Source: Gemmatimonadota bacterium (GTDB lineage: Bacteria; Gemmatimonadota; Gemmatimonadetes; Gemmatimonadales; GWC2-71-9). From it: DNA of 64,000 bases. Location of the stretch: assembly GCA_029262195.1 (NCBI GenBank), contig JAJCZX010000030.1:124001-188000 (forward strand), written 5' to 3'. The notes under the pieces are model-generated. The model saw only the letters and a program-made list of their open reading frames with translations. It was not told the origin of the DNA and ran no database searches. The position numbers were made by a program, and so were the translations under genes. Positions 29,041 through 36,988 of this stretch are shown here, piece after piece (the first letter of the stretch is position 1; each line of letters opens with the position of its first letter).

Positions 29041-30231
29041 CTAAGTTTTTCTTTCTATGTTCTGACGCACCAGGTCCGTCAGAATTCCCCGAGTATTGTT
29101 TGCCGGATCGGCGTGGACAGCATCCCGCAAAAAACAGAGCGTCTTCCCTATCGCAGGGCCTTCCGGCACGCCGAGTGAGGCAAGGTCAGCACCGTTCAAG
29201 GCAAGGTCCGAAATCGCTAACGGGTCCCCATCCTGTCGGATTTTTGCAACACTATTTCGCAGTTCGGCTCCATCGGTCCTGGCGTTCCAGATATTCAGCA
29301 GATCGTCCGCAACCGGGTCGACTTTGGACAACCATCCCCGCACATCCGGTAAGGAATTGGCAACAGGTGGAGTTTCCAGATTACGCCCGATCAACTCGGC
29401 TCGACGGATTTGCGCATTAGAACTTTTCAGCCTACGTAAGAGTCCTCCAGGATCCGCAGCAAGAGCGCAGGTTAGTAGAACCGGGTCTCTCCCTGTAATC
29501 CTCCCAAGCACGGACAGATCACTTCCAGTTTCGATTTCCGGTAGCCAGATCTTGGCGGCACCAACCTCATCCCACATTTCCACGACCCTGGCGGAAGATT
29601 TGGCAGTCACAAGTGATTTAAACCACTCATCCCGGACCCTCTCAGCTGATAATTGCGTCAATCCCTCGTGGCATTTTATAGCAGCCTCCCAGGTCTCTTC
29701 GACAACCTCGAACCCAAATCGACAGGCAAAGCGTATTGCCCGAAGGATTCTGAGGTAGTCCTCCCTGAACCGCAGTTCAGGGTTTCCGACTGCGCGAACT
29801 ATGCCTGCCGATATATCGTTTATTCCGCCGAAAAGGTCCTTCCAATCGTTCGTACGGGGGCGGAAAGCAAGAGAGTTGATCGTGAAGTCCCGACGAGCCA
29901 AATCCTCGTCAATACTGACACCGAACTCCACGGTCGCGTGGCGTCCGTCCGTTTTCACGTCCCTGCGAAAAGTTGTGACCTCGTGTACCACGTCCTGGGA
30001 ATCGATAACTCCAACGGTGCCGTGTTCGATCCCAACGGGAACCGTCCTTCGAAATAACGCAATGACATCCTCGGGTCTTGCCGAAGTGGCGACATCAAAG
30101 TCTCCACTGTGCGAATCAATGATCGAATCCCGCAAGGCTCCGCCTACACACCAGGCTTCAAAGCCAGCGTTTTCTAGCCCGTCAACTATCTCGGCTACCT
30201 GTTTTGGTATTTTTATCGTTTTTTCCAGCAT
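29041..30231 (-). CDS. cca: CCA-adding tRNA nucleotidyltransferase / polyA polymerase family
   Basis: A 396-residue class II nucleotidyltransferase that builds or repairs the tRNA 3' CCA end. Motifs: CVGGALRDSIIDSHSGDFD (metal-binding Asp pair), the RRDFTINSLAF signature and the RFREDYLRILRAIRFACRFGF domain. Both tRNAs in the window lack an encoded CCA, which fits a needed CCA-adding role. PolyA polymerase or an A- or CC-adding specialisation cannot be excluded from sequence. No HD domain is evident. ATG 30231; followed by hflX after 7 bases. Confidence 0.93.
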   Translation of the reverse strand: MLEKTIKIPKQVAEIVDGLENAGFEAWCVGGALRDSIIDSHSGDFDVATSARPEDVIALFRRTVPVGIEHGTVGVIDSQDVVHEVTTFRRDVKTDGRHATVEFGVSIDEDLARRDFTINSLAFRPRTNDWKDLFGGINDISAGIVRAVGNPELRFREDYLRILRAIRFACRFGFEVVEETWEAAIKCHEGLTQLSAERVRDEWFKSLVTAKSSARVVEMWDEVGAAKIWLPEIETGSDLSVLGRITGRDPVLLTCALAADPGGLLRRLKSSNAQIRRAELIGRNLETPPVANSLPDVRGWLSKVDPVADDLLNIWNARTDGAELRNSVAKIRQDGDPLAISDLALNGADLASLGVPEGPAIGKTLCFLRDAVHADPANNTRGILTDLVRQNIERKT

Positions 30232-30565
30232 CTCGATTCCACAAAGGCTCGCGGGTGCGGGGACGGGTGCGCTCCCAATCTAACTCCGGATTTTTGAAAA
30301 TGGCGCAAGGTCGTCGTCCAAACCAATCCACCCTGATCATCCCTTGAAGACCTCTTCAGCTCCACCCCTTGCGAAGGATGGTCTTCCCGTGGCATTCTAT
30401 ACACCGGAGCATACGCCAGCACTCCTTCCGACGGATTCCTGTACTTGGAGCAGGATTTGCTGAGATTCCGAAGACGTAACGTCTTCGGGGCCTGGAACTG
30501 GCGATTTCCGAAGCTGGCGCGGAGGTGAAAGGGAAACAGCTTGGAAATTGAGGAACACGTCACCC
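30232..30565. other. 334-base intergenic region between divergent cca and a lipoprotein gene
   Basis: No credible gene. It must hold the promoters for cca (leftward) and the lipoprotein gene (rightward). The one clear structure is a 21-base near-perfect palindrome at 30468-30488. The sequence CCACCCCTTGCGAAGG near 30360 and G-rich stretches near 30250 show no recognisable motif. I see no tRNA, riboswitch or terminator with a T-run. Confidence 0.6.
30468..30488. promoter_or_regulatory. 21-base palindrome, possible operator
   Basis: Arms CCGAAGACGT and ACGTCTTCGG flank a single central A, giving ten perfect pairs. It lies 78 bases upstream of the lipoprotein ATG. No T-run follows, so it is more like a dimeric regulator site than a terminator. 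The regulator is unknown. Confidence 0.45.
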
Positions 30566-31021
30566 ATGTTTAAGCCTGCAACAACGTTTTTCACCGCTCC
30601 GATTTTGATTTCCGCCGTGGCGTGCTCTGATCAAGCCCCGGCACCATCCGCTCAGATCGACGGAGGCTGGAACATCAACTCCAGCATTTCGGAAGCGTCT
30701 CAGAGATGTACGCTCAATGGAACGCTCGTCATTGCGCAGGATGTTGACGTCCTTTCAGGGTCTTACACGCTGTCGCGAAATTGCACACGCCAAACCGAAA
30801 TCGCCGCGAGTGCCAGTCAGCAGATTGCCGGGACAATTTCTCGTGGAAGGGTAGTCGAAGACAACATCCACTTTGAAATTGACCAATGCCGCTACTCTGG
30901 CTCGGTTTCCGACGATCAATCAGAAACCCTGAATGGTACCATCCTCTGCACTTATATTAGCCGGAAAGCTGAGATCAGCACCGAATCTGGTTCCTGGTTC
31001 GCTGACAAAATTGCCGATTAG
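30566..31021 (+). CDS. Small predicted lipoprotein, function unknown
   Basis: A 151-residue protein (ATG 30566; TTG 30548 possible). It starts with a hydrophobic signal segment (TFFTAPILISAVACSDQ) in which AVAC could be a lipobox, so it is probably a lipid-anchored periplasmic or outer-membrane protein. The mature part is Ser/Thr rich, begins near GGWNINSS, has four further cysteines and looks beta-rich. I do not recognise a family. It precedes the Wza-like gene on the same strand after 105 bases, but a shared role is only a guess. Confidence 0.6.
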   Translation: MFKPATTFFTAPILISAVACSDQAPAPSAQIDGGWNINSSISEASQRCTLNGTLVIAQDVDVLSGSYTLSRNCTRQTEIAASASQQIAGTISRGRVVEDNIHFEIDQCRYSGSVSDDQSETLNGTILCTYISRKAEISTESGSWFADKIAD

Positions 31022-31126
31022 GTCAACCCCTTGACCCACCACAACTTAGGGGCAATTATTGTTGGTTCTTAGATTTGGGGACGAGCCCCCGTTCTTAATT
31101 CCAACGTCTGGCCAATCCGATTTACA

Positions 31127-33532
31127 ATGCCCAATAGGCTCCACTCGCTATTTTTAGCAGCGTTCTTCATTCTAACGGTCGCGACGACTCCGGCGGCCGC
31201 GCAGGACCCATCGGCGATTTCCCCAGAGGACGCTGCGCGCCTATTGAGCGAACGCCCAGAACTCGGCGCACAGGTTCAATCTCGCCTTCTTCAATCAGGG
31301 CTGAGCGACGATGAAGTAAGATCGAGACTGCGGAGTCAGGGTTTCCCTGCAGACTTCTTGGACGCGTACCTTGGCGACGGAGACCTTCCAAGCGACACAG
31401 GGGATGACGTTCTCGAAGCCCTTTCGCTCCTCGGGGTTCCAGAAATTGTTTTGGAAGGGTCCGATTCGCTGGACCTGACCTCTGACTCGATCCAGACAGA
31501 AGGCATTGAACTTTTCGGCCTGAACGTTTTCCGCAACCGCACTTCTCAGTTCGCCCCGATCTCGATGGGGCCAGTCAGCGACGATTACCGGATCGGTCCG
31601 GGAGATGTGTTCGTCTTGATTTTGACGGGAGATGTTGAGCAGTCCCATCAAATTGAGGTCACGCGCGGCGGTTTCGTTGTCATTCCACAGGTGGGACAGA
31701 TTTTTGTCAATAATGTTTCCATGCGGCAATTCAGGCAGGTCCTATACGACCGACTTGGGGCCGCGTATTCCGGCATTCTCGATGAGAACGGAAACACCAC
31801 AACCTTCGACATGATCGTTGCACGCACTCGAGTCAACGAGATCAGAGTGCTAGGGGAAGTCGTCTCGCCAGGATCATACACTGTGTCCGCGGCCTCTTCG
31901 GTCTTGGAGGCGTTGTATCGGGCTGGCGGCCCGACCTCACGGGGTAGGTTCCGCTCTATAGAACTTCGTCGCCAAAACCGCATCATTGAGACGATTGACC
32001 TATATGATTTTTTGCTCACCGGCTCCATTTCTACTGAACAGCTCGAACCGGGTGACGTGATTTTCGTACCCACCATGGGAAGACGGGTCACCGTGGTTGG
32101 TGAGATAGTACGTCCGGCGATTTACGAATTGAAAGACGGTGAGGATCTCGAAGACCTGATCGATTTCGCCGGAGGTTTAACCCCCGCCGCAAGCCCGGAC
32201 AACATTTCGATCACAAGGACATTACCTGTGTCCCGACGAACTGCGGCTGGAAACAACACCACTTTCGTTACGGTAGATTACAGGGACATTTTGAGCGGTA
32301 CCCGACCCGCCGAAGTCATGGAGAACGGAGACTCGGTGACGGTCTTTGGTATTCTGGGCCCTATTAGAAACTCAGTTTCCCTGGTTGGACCTGTTTGGCA
32401 GCCGGGACGTTATGAATTCAATCCCGGAATGACGCTTCAAGATGTGGTGGCGGCGGCTGGCGGATTGCGACCGGAGGTATTCGCCAATCGAGGGTTGATT
32501 TCACGGATGCGCCCAGACTCGACGACATTCATAGTGCCTTTCACTATGCAGCAAGTGGGGAGTGAGTTCTTTCCACCACCTCTGGTGTTAGCAGATTTCG
32601 ATTCAATTACTATTTACTCTGCGCCGTCATTGAGGCCCGCGAGGACTGTAGAGGTTCATGGAGCCGTAAACACACCCGGACCAATTGCGTTCTCTGATTC
32701 TCTAACCCTTCGCGATGTCATCATCATGGCGGGTGGATTCACTGATGCCGCCTTCCTGGAATCGATCGAAATTTCAAGGGTGATGGAGAGTCCAACCGTG
32801 AGGAACGACTCGCTGGCCGAAATTATCATCGTACCGATTGACTCCACTTACGTAACGGACACCACCGGGTACGTCGTCCGTACGACGGGGAGACCGCAGG
32901 CGAACGATTTCTACCTGCATCCGTGGGACAACGTTTTTGTCCGGCGCCAACCAGGCCTTTATAACCAGAGGAATGTTTACATTGGCGGCGAGGTGGTTTT
33001 CCCAGGTAGTTACACCATGAACACGCGACTGGAGGACATACATTCGTTGATTGGTCGGGCCGGAGGCATCAAGCCAACAGCCTACCCCGAAGCAGCTCGA
33101 TTCATGAGGTCACAGGGAAACCTCGGACGAATAACCATTGACCTTGGGGGAATCCTCGAATCGCCCAGCCATCGCGACAACCTCGCCCTCGAAGCAGGCG
33201 ACTCGCTATTCATCCCGAGCTACAACCCGGTCGTGGAGGTAAGGGGGCAGGTGTATTCTCCGACCAACGTCACATTTCTTGAAGGGGAGAAGGCCCGTTA
33301 TTACGTTCGTGCGGCCGGAGATTTCACGGACGATGCGGAAAAAGGCGACACCTACGTCATTCAGCCAAACGGTATCGTGTCTGATAAGAATTCCAGACCC
33401 CTGCCCGGATCAATCGTGGTGGTGCCTACGAAACCTGACCGGGATGGGCTGGATCTTGGAATCTTGATAAGCGGAATCGCGCAGGTGCTCTCGGCCGTGA
33501 CCACCATTATTCTAGTGGTCCAACGAATCTAG
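31127..33532 (+). CDS. Large Wza-like polysaccharide export protein with multiple SLBB domains
   Basis: An 801-residue outer-membrane polysaccharide export protein. It has a signal peptide (LFLAAFFILTVATTPAAAQ), a poly_export domain starting near residue 151 (DDYRIGPGDVFVLILTG), then about six SLBB units marked by GEVVSPGSY, GEIVRPAIYEL, GPVWQPGRYEF, GAVNTPGPIAF, GGEVVFPGSYTM and GQVYSPTNVTF. It ends with a hydrophobic helix (VLSAVTTIILVVQ). It is over twice the size of E. coli Wza, as in the SLBB-rich exporters of several phyla. Lying between the two clusters, it may serve either. It overlaps the convergent sulfurylase gene by 4 bases. Confidence 0.92.
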   Translation: MPNRLHSLFLAAFFILTVATTPAAAQDPSAISPEDAARLLSERPELGAQVQSRLLQSGLSDDEVRSRLRSQGFPADFLDAYLGDGDLPSDTGDDVLEALSLLGVPEIVLEGSDSLDLTSDSIQTEGIELFGLNVFRNRTSQFAPISMGPVSDDYRIGPGDVFVLILTGDVEQSHQIEVTRGGFVVIPQVGQIFVNNVSMRQFRQVLYDRLGAAYSGILDENGNTTTFDMIVARTRVNEIRVLGEVVSPGSYTVSAASSVLEALYRAGGPTSRGRFRSIELRRQNRIIETIDLYDFLLTGSISTEQLEPGDVIFVPTMGRRVTVVGEIVRPAIYELKDGEDLEDLIDFAGGLTPAASPDNISITRTLPVSRRTAAGNNTTFVTVDYRDILSGTRPAEVMENGDSVTVFGILGPIRNSVSLVGPVWQPGRYEFNPGMTLQDVVAAAGGLRPEVFANRGLISRMRPDSTTFIVPFTMQQVGSEFFPPPLVLADFDSITIYSAPSLRPARTVEVHGAVNTPGPIAFSDSLTLRDVIIMAGGFTDAAFLESIEISRVMESPTVRNDSLAEIIIVPIDSTYVTDTTGYVVRTTGRPQANDFYLHPWDNVFVRRQPGLYNQRNVYIGGEVVFPGSYTMNTRLEDIHSLIGRAGGIKPTAYPEAARFMRSQGNLGRITIDLGGILESPSHRDNLALEAGDSLFIPSYNPVVEVRGQVYSPTNVTFLEGEKARYYVRAAGDFTDDAEKGDTYVIQPNGIVSDKNSRPLPGSIVVVPTKPDRDGLDLGILISGIAQVLSAVTTIILVVQRI

Positions 33533-35250
33533 TTCGGCCCGATAAACCCTTCTTTCTCGAGCCTCAAGAAGACCTGGTGCGCGGCTTCTTCAGCCGTGCA
33601 TAGGGACGTGTCAATGCGAATATCCGCATCTTCTGGAACGTCGTAAGGATCTGAGATTCCGGTGAACTCTTTGATGATCCCCGCTCGTGCCTTCGCGTAA
33701 AGACCTTTCCGGTCTCTCTGCTCACATACCTCTAGCGGCGGATCAATGTGAACCAGCAAAAACCCACCAAGAGGAGCAATCGCTGCACGAACTTCTTTGC
33801 GGACATTGTCGAAAGGAGCAATAGGTGCGCATACAGCGATTCCACCGTTCTTGGTTATCTCGGAAGCAACATAACCGATCCGTTTGATGTTGATATCCCG
33901 GTGCTCGCGAGAGAAGCCTAGTTCCGACGAAAGGTTTTTCCTCACCAGATCACCGTCCAGCAGCGTAACCGGACGTCCGCCAAGTTCGAGGAGTTTTGTC
34001 AACAAAACATTGGCCACAGTTGACTTACCAGAACCCGACAGGCCCGTGAAGAAAACAGTGAAGCCCTGCTCGCTCTTGGCGGGATGACTTTTCCTCAGCT
34101 CGCCCGCAACCTCAGGAAAGGTGAACCATTCAGGAATATCAGACCCCTGTGCCAACCGTTGTCGCAACTCAGTACCTGAAATATTTACGCTTTTCTTGCC
34201 CTCCGGCACCTCGTCGATCGGGTAATAGGTGTCTTCTTCGGGGACAAAAACCATGAGTTTGAACGGCACCATCTTGACGCCCATTTCTTCCTCGTGCTTG
34301 AGGAACAACTCCTGGGCATCATAGGGTCCGTAAAAGGGATTTCCGTCCGAATCTGATCCCGGACCGGCGTGGTCACGCCCGACAATGAAATGCGTACATC
34401 CAAAGTTTTTCCGGATCAATGCGTGCCAGACAGCCTCTCTGGGGCCCCCCATCCGCATTGCCAGAGGCAGCAGGGATAGCTTGGCCGTCTGCTTCGGATA
34501 ATGGGCCATCAACGCGTTGTAGCAGCGAACCCGCGTGTGATGGTCCACGTCGCCGGGTTTAGTCATCCCGACAACCGGGTGAACTAAGAGGTTGGCTTCC
34601 TCTTCTTTCGCCGCTCGAAGAGTCAACTCGTGATGAGCCCGATGCATGGGATTGCGTGTCTGGAACGCAACGATTCGTCTCCAGCCCATTTTCGCAAACT
34701 GCTTGCGAAGTTCGGAAGGTGTCTGGCGTGCCGTTTTGTAGTCGTAATGGTGAGGTAGTTCGACGCATTCTATCGGACCACCGATGTAAACGGGGTGGCC
34801 TTGGTTTAGAAGGTAACTGACCGCAGGGTGTTCCGTGTTAGACGTGCCGAAGACTGCCTCCGCCTCTTTCTTCAAGTCCGGTTCCCAGATATCGGAAACC
34901 TTCATGACTCCAAGCATCACTCCTTCAGCGTCGCGAAGGGCGACTTTCGCACCGATCTCAATCGTCCCTGAAAATTCCCGCGACACATCCAGCGTGATTG
35001 GCATTGGCCAGAGAGTGCCATCGGCCAGACGCATGGATGAGCAAACACTTTCGTAGTCGTCCTTGCCGAGGAAGCCGGTCAAGGGTGAGAAACCACCGTT
35101 GGCCAGTAGCTCGAAGTCACAGGTTTGTCGAGCAGTCAGATCCCACGAAGGCCAGTCCCTCGACTCGTCTTTTAATTGTTGGGCTGCGTCTCCGTCAACT
35201 ACAAGGTCTACTAAATCCCCTCCATGCGGGGCGATCAAATGATCAGACAC
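33529..35250 (-). CDS. sat-cysC: Bifunctional sulfate adenylyltransferase / adenylylsulfate kinase
   Basis: A fusion of about 573 residues that makes APS and then PAPS from sulfate and ATP. The N-terminal ATP sulfurylase has QTRNPMHRAHHE and HFIVGRDHAGPGSD. The C-terminal APS kinase starts near residue 395 with the P-loop GLSGSGKST and DGDLVRKNLSSELGFS. GTG 35250 is chosen because AGGAG lies 6 bases upstream; TTG 35265 is the alternative. PAPS can feed sulfotransferases or cysteine synthesis. cysQ just upstream fits PAPS/PAP turnover. No PAPS reductase or sulfotransferase is seen in the window. Confidence 0.95.
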   Translation of the reverse strand: MSDHLIAPHGGDLVDLVVDGDAAQQLKDESRDWPSWDLTARQTCDFELLANGGFSPLTGFLGKDDYESVCSSMRLADGTLWPMPITLDVSREFSGTIEIGAKVALRDAEGVMLGVMKVSDIWEPDLKKEAEAVFGTSNTEHPAVSYLLNQGHPVYIGGPIECVELPHHYDYKTARQTPSELRKQFAKMGWRRIVAFQTRNPMHRAHHELTLRAAKEEEANLLVHPVVGMTKPGDVDHHTRVRCYNALMAHYPKQTAKLSLLPLAMRMGGPREAVWHALIRKNFGCTHFIVGRDHAGPGSDSDGNPFYGPYDAQELFLKHEEEMGVKMVPFKLMVFVPEEDTYYPIDEVPEGKKSVNISGTELRQRLAQGSDIPEWFTFPEVAGELRKSHPAKSEQGFTVFFTGLSGSGKSTVANVLLTKLLELGGRPVTLLDGDLVRKNLSSELGFSREHRDINIKRIGYVASEITKNGGIAVCAPIAPFDNVRKEVRAAIAPLGGFLLVHIDPPLEVCEQRDRKGLYAKARAGIIKEFTGISDPYDVPEDADIRIDTSLCTAEEAAHQVFLRLEKEGFIGPN

Positions 35251-35350
35251 TGTGGCTCCTGGCAAAATATCATAACCGCAACCCTGAGGCTTGCGACTCG
35301 TCTACGCGAATTTGTGAACGGCTAATACTAATAAGGCGGGACGCTGTTTC

Positions 35351-36151
35351 CTATCTTCCCGCGAATTCGTCCATCCGATCGGATTGGCCCATCAATCGAA
35401 CCATTTCGACAACCCTGGCGTGTGCTTCCGGGGCTCCGGCTATCACCCCTTTGACCTTGGGGAACTCTTGATTGAACCGGAAACGATCACCAAAGGCATC
35501 GGTGACAACCCCACCGGCTTCCTCAACAATGATCGCGCCAGCGCAAACATCCCACTCCCATTTCGGCCCGCGCGACACGGTCGCCGCTCCTCTACCCATG
35601 GCGATCAACGCAAGCTTGTACTCAATACTCCCCACAGGCTGAATCTCCCAATCCGCTTCAAAAGGTCGGAACTCGCCACGCTTCATCTCTGACCGGGACG
35701 CCAAAACGATGCGCCCGTCAGAAACCGCAACCGGCTCCTCCCTCCCTGCTCCCCGCTCCCTGAAAAACGCTCCCTTCCCCTTCTCGGCCCAGACGGTTTC
35801 GCCGTTCGCAGGGTTGTGTACCACTCCCAGAATCGGCTCGCCTTTTTTAACCAACGCGACCGCCACCGAGTATTGCGGCACTCCCTCGACAAACTCTTTG
35901 GTGCCATCAAGGGGGTCCACTACCCAGAGAAGTTCCTTCGAGAGCCTTTCGTCATTGTCAGCCGTTTCCTCGGACAACCAGCCACCATCAACCACCTTCG
36001 GCAGTTCTGTCTTCAAAAAGGCATCTGCCCGGTGGTCAGCTTCGGTAACTGGCCCCATACTGCCTTTTTGCTCCACAGAAAATGGGCTATTGCGGACTTC
36101 TTCAATAATAGTCCCAGCCCGTACAGCAAGCTTCACAATTTCTTCAATCAT
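35351..36151 (-). CDS. cysQ: 3'(2'),5'-bisphosphate nucleotidase CysQ
   Basis: A 266-residue inositol-monophosphatase superfamily enzyme that removes the 3' phosphate of PAP/PAPS. Metal-binding motifs are LSEETADN, WVVDPLDGTKEFV and EWDVCAGAIIVEEAGG. ATG 36151 has AAGAAGG close upstream. Placed directly upstream of the ATP sulfurylase/APS kinase gene, it would recycle PAP. A heptamer repeat (35734-35761) lies in frame and codes RERGAGREEP in a surface loop. Inositol monophosphatase activity is an alternative but context favours CysQ. Confidence 0.92.
   Translation of the reverse strand: MIEEIVKLAVRAGTIIEEVRNSPFSVEQKGSMGPVTEADHRADAFLKTELPKVVDGGWLSEETADNDERLSKELLWVVDPLDGTKEFVEGVPQYSVAVALVKKGEPILGVVHNPANGETVWAEKGKGAFFRERGAGREEPVAVSDGRIVLASRSEMKRGEFRPFEADWEIQPVGSIEYKLALIAMGRGAATVSRGPKWEWDVCAGAIIVEEAGGVVTDAFGDRFRFNQEFPKVKGVIAGAPEAHARVVEMVRLMGQSDRMDEFAGR
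35734..35761. repeat. Imperfect heptamer tandem repeat inside cysQ
   Basis: Four 7-base units GCTCCTC, CCTCCCT, GCTCCCC and GCTCCCT. On the cysQ strand this is the GGGGAGC type seen in alaS. It codes an Arg/Glu/Gly-rich loop and keeps the frame. Confidence 0.7.
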
Positions 36152-36174
36152 AGCCCTTCTTCTTTGGCAGGTTG

Positions 36175-36897
36175 TTAGCCGCTAGCGACGGCGAGTAGTG
36201 CCTTGACCCCGAACTCCACCGCCGCCCCCGCAAAAAAAAGGACTGGAATCCTCCAACCTTTTTTGTGTTGAAATTCTGGCACTAGGTCTGAGGCGGCAAC
36301 GTAAATGGTAACGCCAGCCGACAACGCCAACCCATGCGTCACAAGGAAACTCATACTATCAGTGAGGAGGGCTCCGGCGACAGTTGCCAGGCCCAGGGCG
36401 GCCGCACTTGCAAGCGCCTTGGCCGGGCTCAACCCTGCCGCCATCTGCAAACTGGAGATTGTTACACCTTCTGGAAGTTTGTGAAGCAAAACAGCCAAGA
36501 AAATCAAAACGCCTAGTTCGTTTCCGGCGTGGAAACCGCTGGCGATCGCGACTCCATCAAAAAACGTGTGAATCAGAAGGCCAACTAAAGCCGTGATACC
36601 GGCCATCGCGGTCACATCGTGGATTTCTTCGCCAAAGTGAAAGTGTTGGGTGAGTGTGTGTTGGGAGAGATGAACCAGCATGTAACCGACGAGCACAAAA
36701 ATCGCCGCGGAAGTTCCTCCGTTTTCCGCGTAGGCTTCCGGGAGGATCTCTACGAGGGCCACAGCAAGCATGAAACCGGCTGAGAAGGCCAGCACTCCTT
36801 CAATGAACTTAAGGCTTTTCCCCGCCCCTCGTACCGCGGCAACCCCGCCAATCACGTTGCCGAGCGCCGCAAACATAGCAAATAAGAAGGCGGTCAT
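36175..36897 (-). CDS. ZIP-family metal transporter
   Basis: A 240-residue membrane protein with about eight hydrophobic segments. The ZIP signatures are clear: FFDGVAIASGFHAGNELG, then LLHKLPEGVTISSLQ, with the metal-site His, Asp, Glu and Pro in membrane helices IV and V, and a His-rich loop HTLTQHFHFGEEIH. It likely imports zinc or another divalent metal. The frame opens to 36963, but ATG 36897 (MTAFLFAMFAALGNV) is where the family begins. Adjacent to cysQ on the same strand. Confidence 0.88.
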   Translation of the reverse strand: MTAFLFAMFAALGNVIGGVAAVRGAGKSLKFIEGVLAFSAGFMLAVALVEILPEAYAENGGTSAAIFVLVGYMLVHLSQHTLTQHFHFGEEIHDVTAMAGITALVGLLIHTFFDGVAIASGFHAGNELGVLIFLAVLLHKLPEGVTISSLQMAAGLSPAKALASAAALGLATVAGALLTDSMSFLVTHGLALSAGVTIYVAASDLVPEFQHKKGWRIPVLFFAGAAVEFGVKALLAVASG

Positions 36898-36988
36898 CTT
36901 AGTATCGCCTATCCCCTCTCTCAAGCGAGTTTTGTCAAGTTGTCGTGTACAAATGCGAAGCAAAGCCCAGCCCTAATAGACCGGCACT

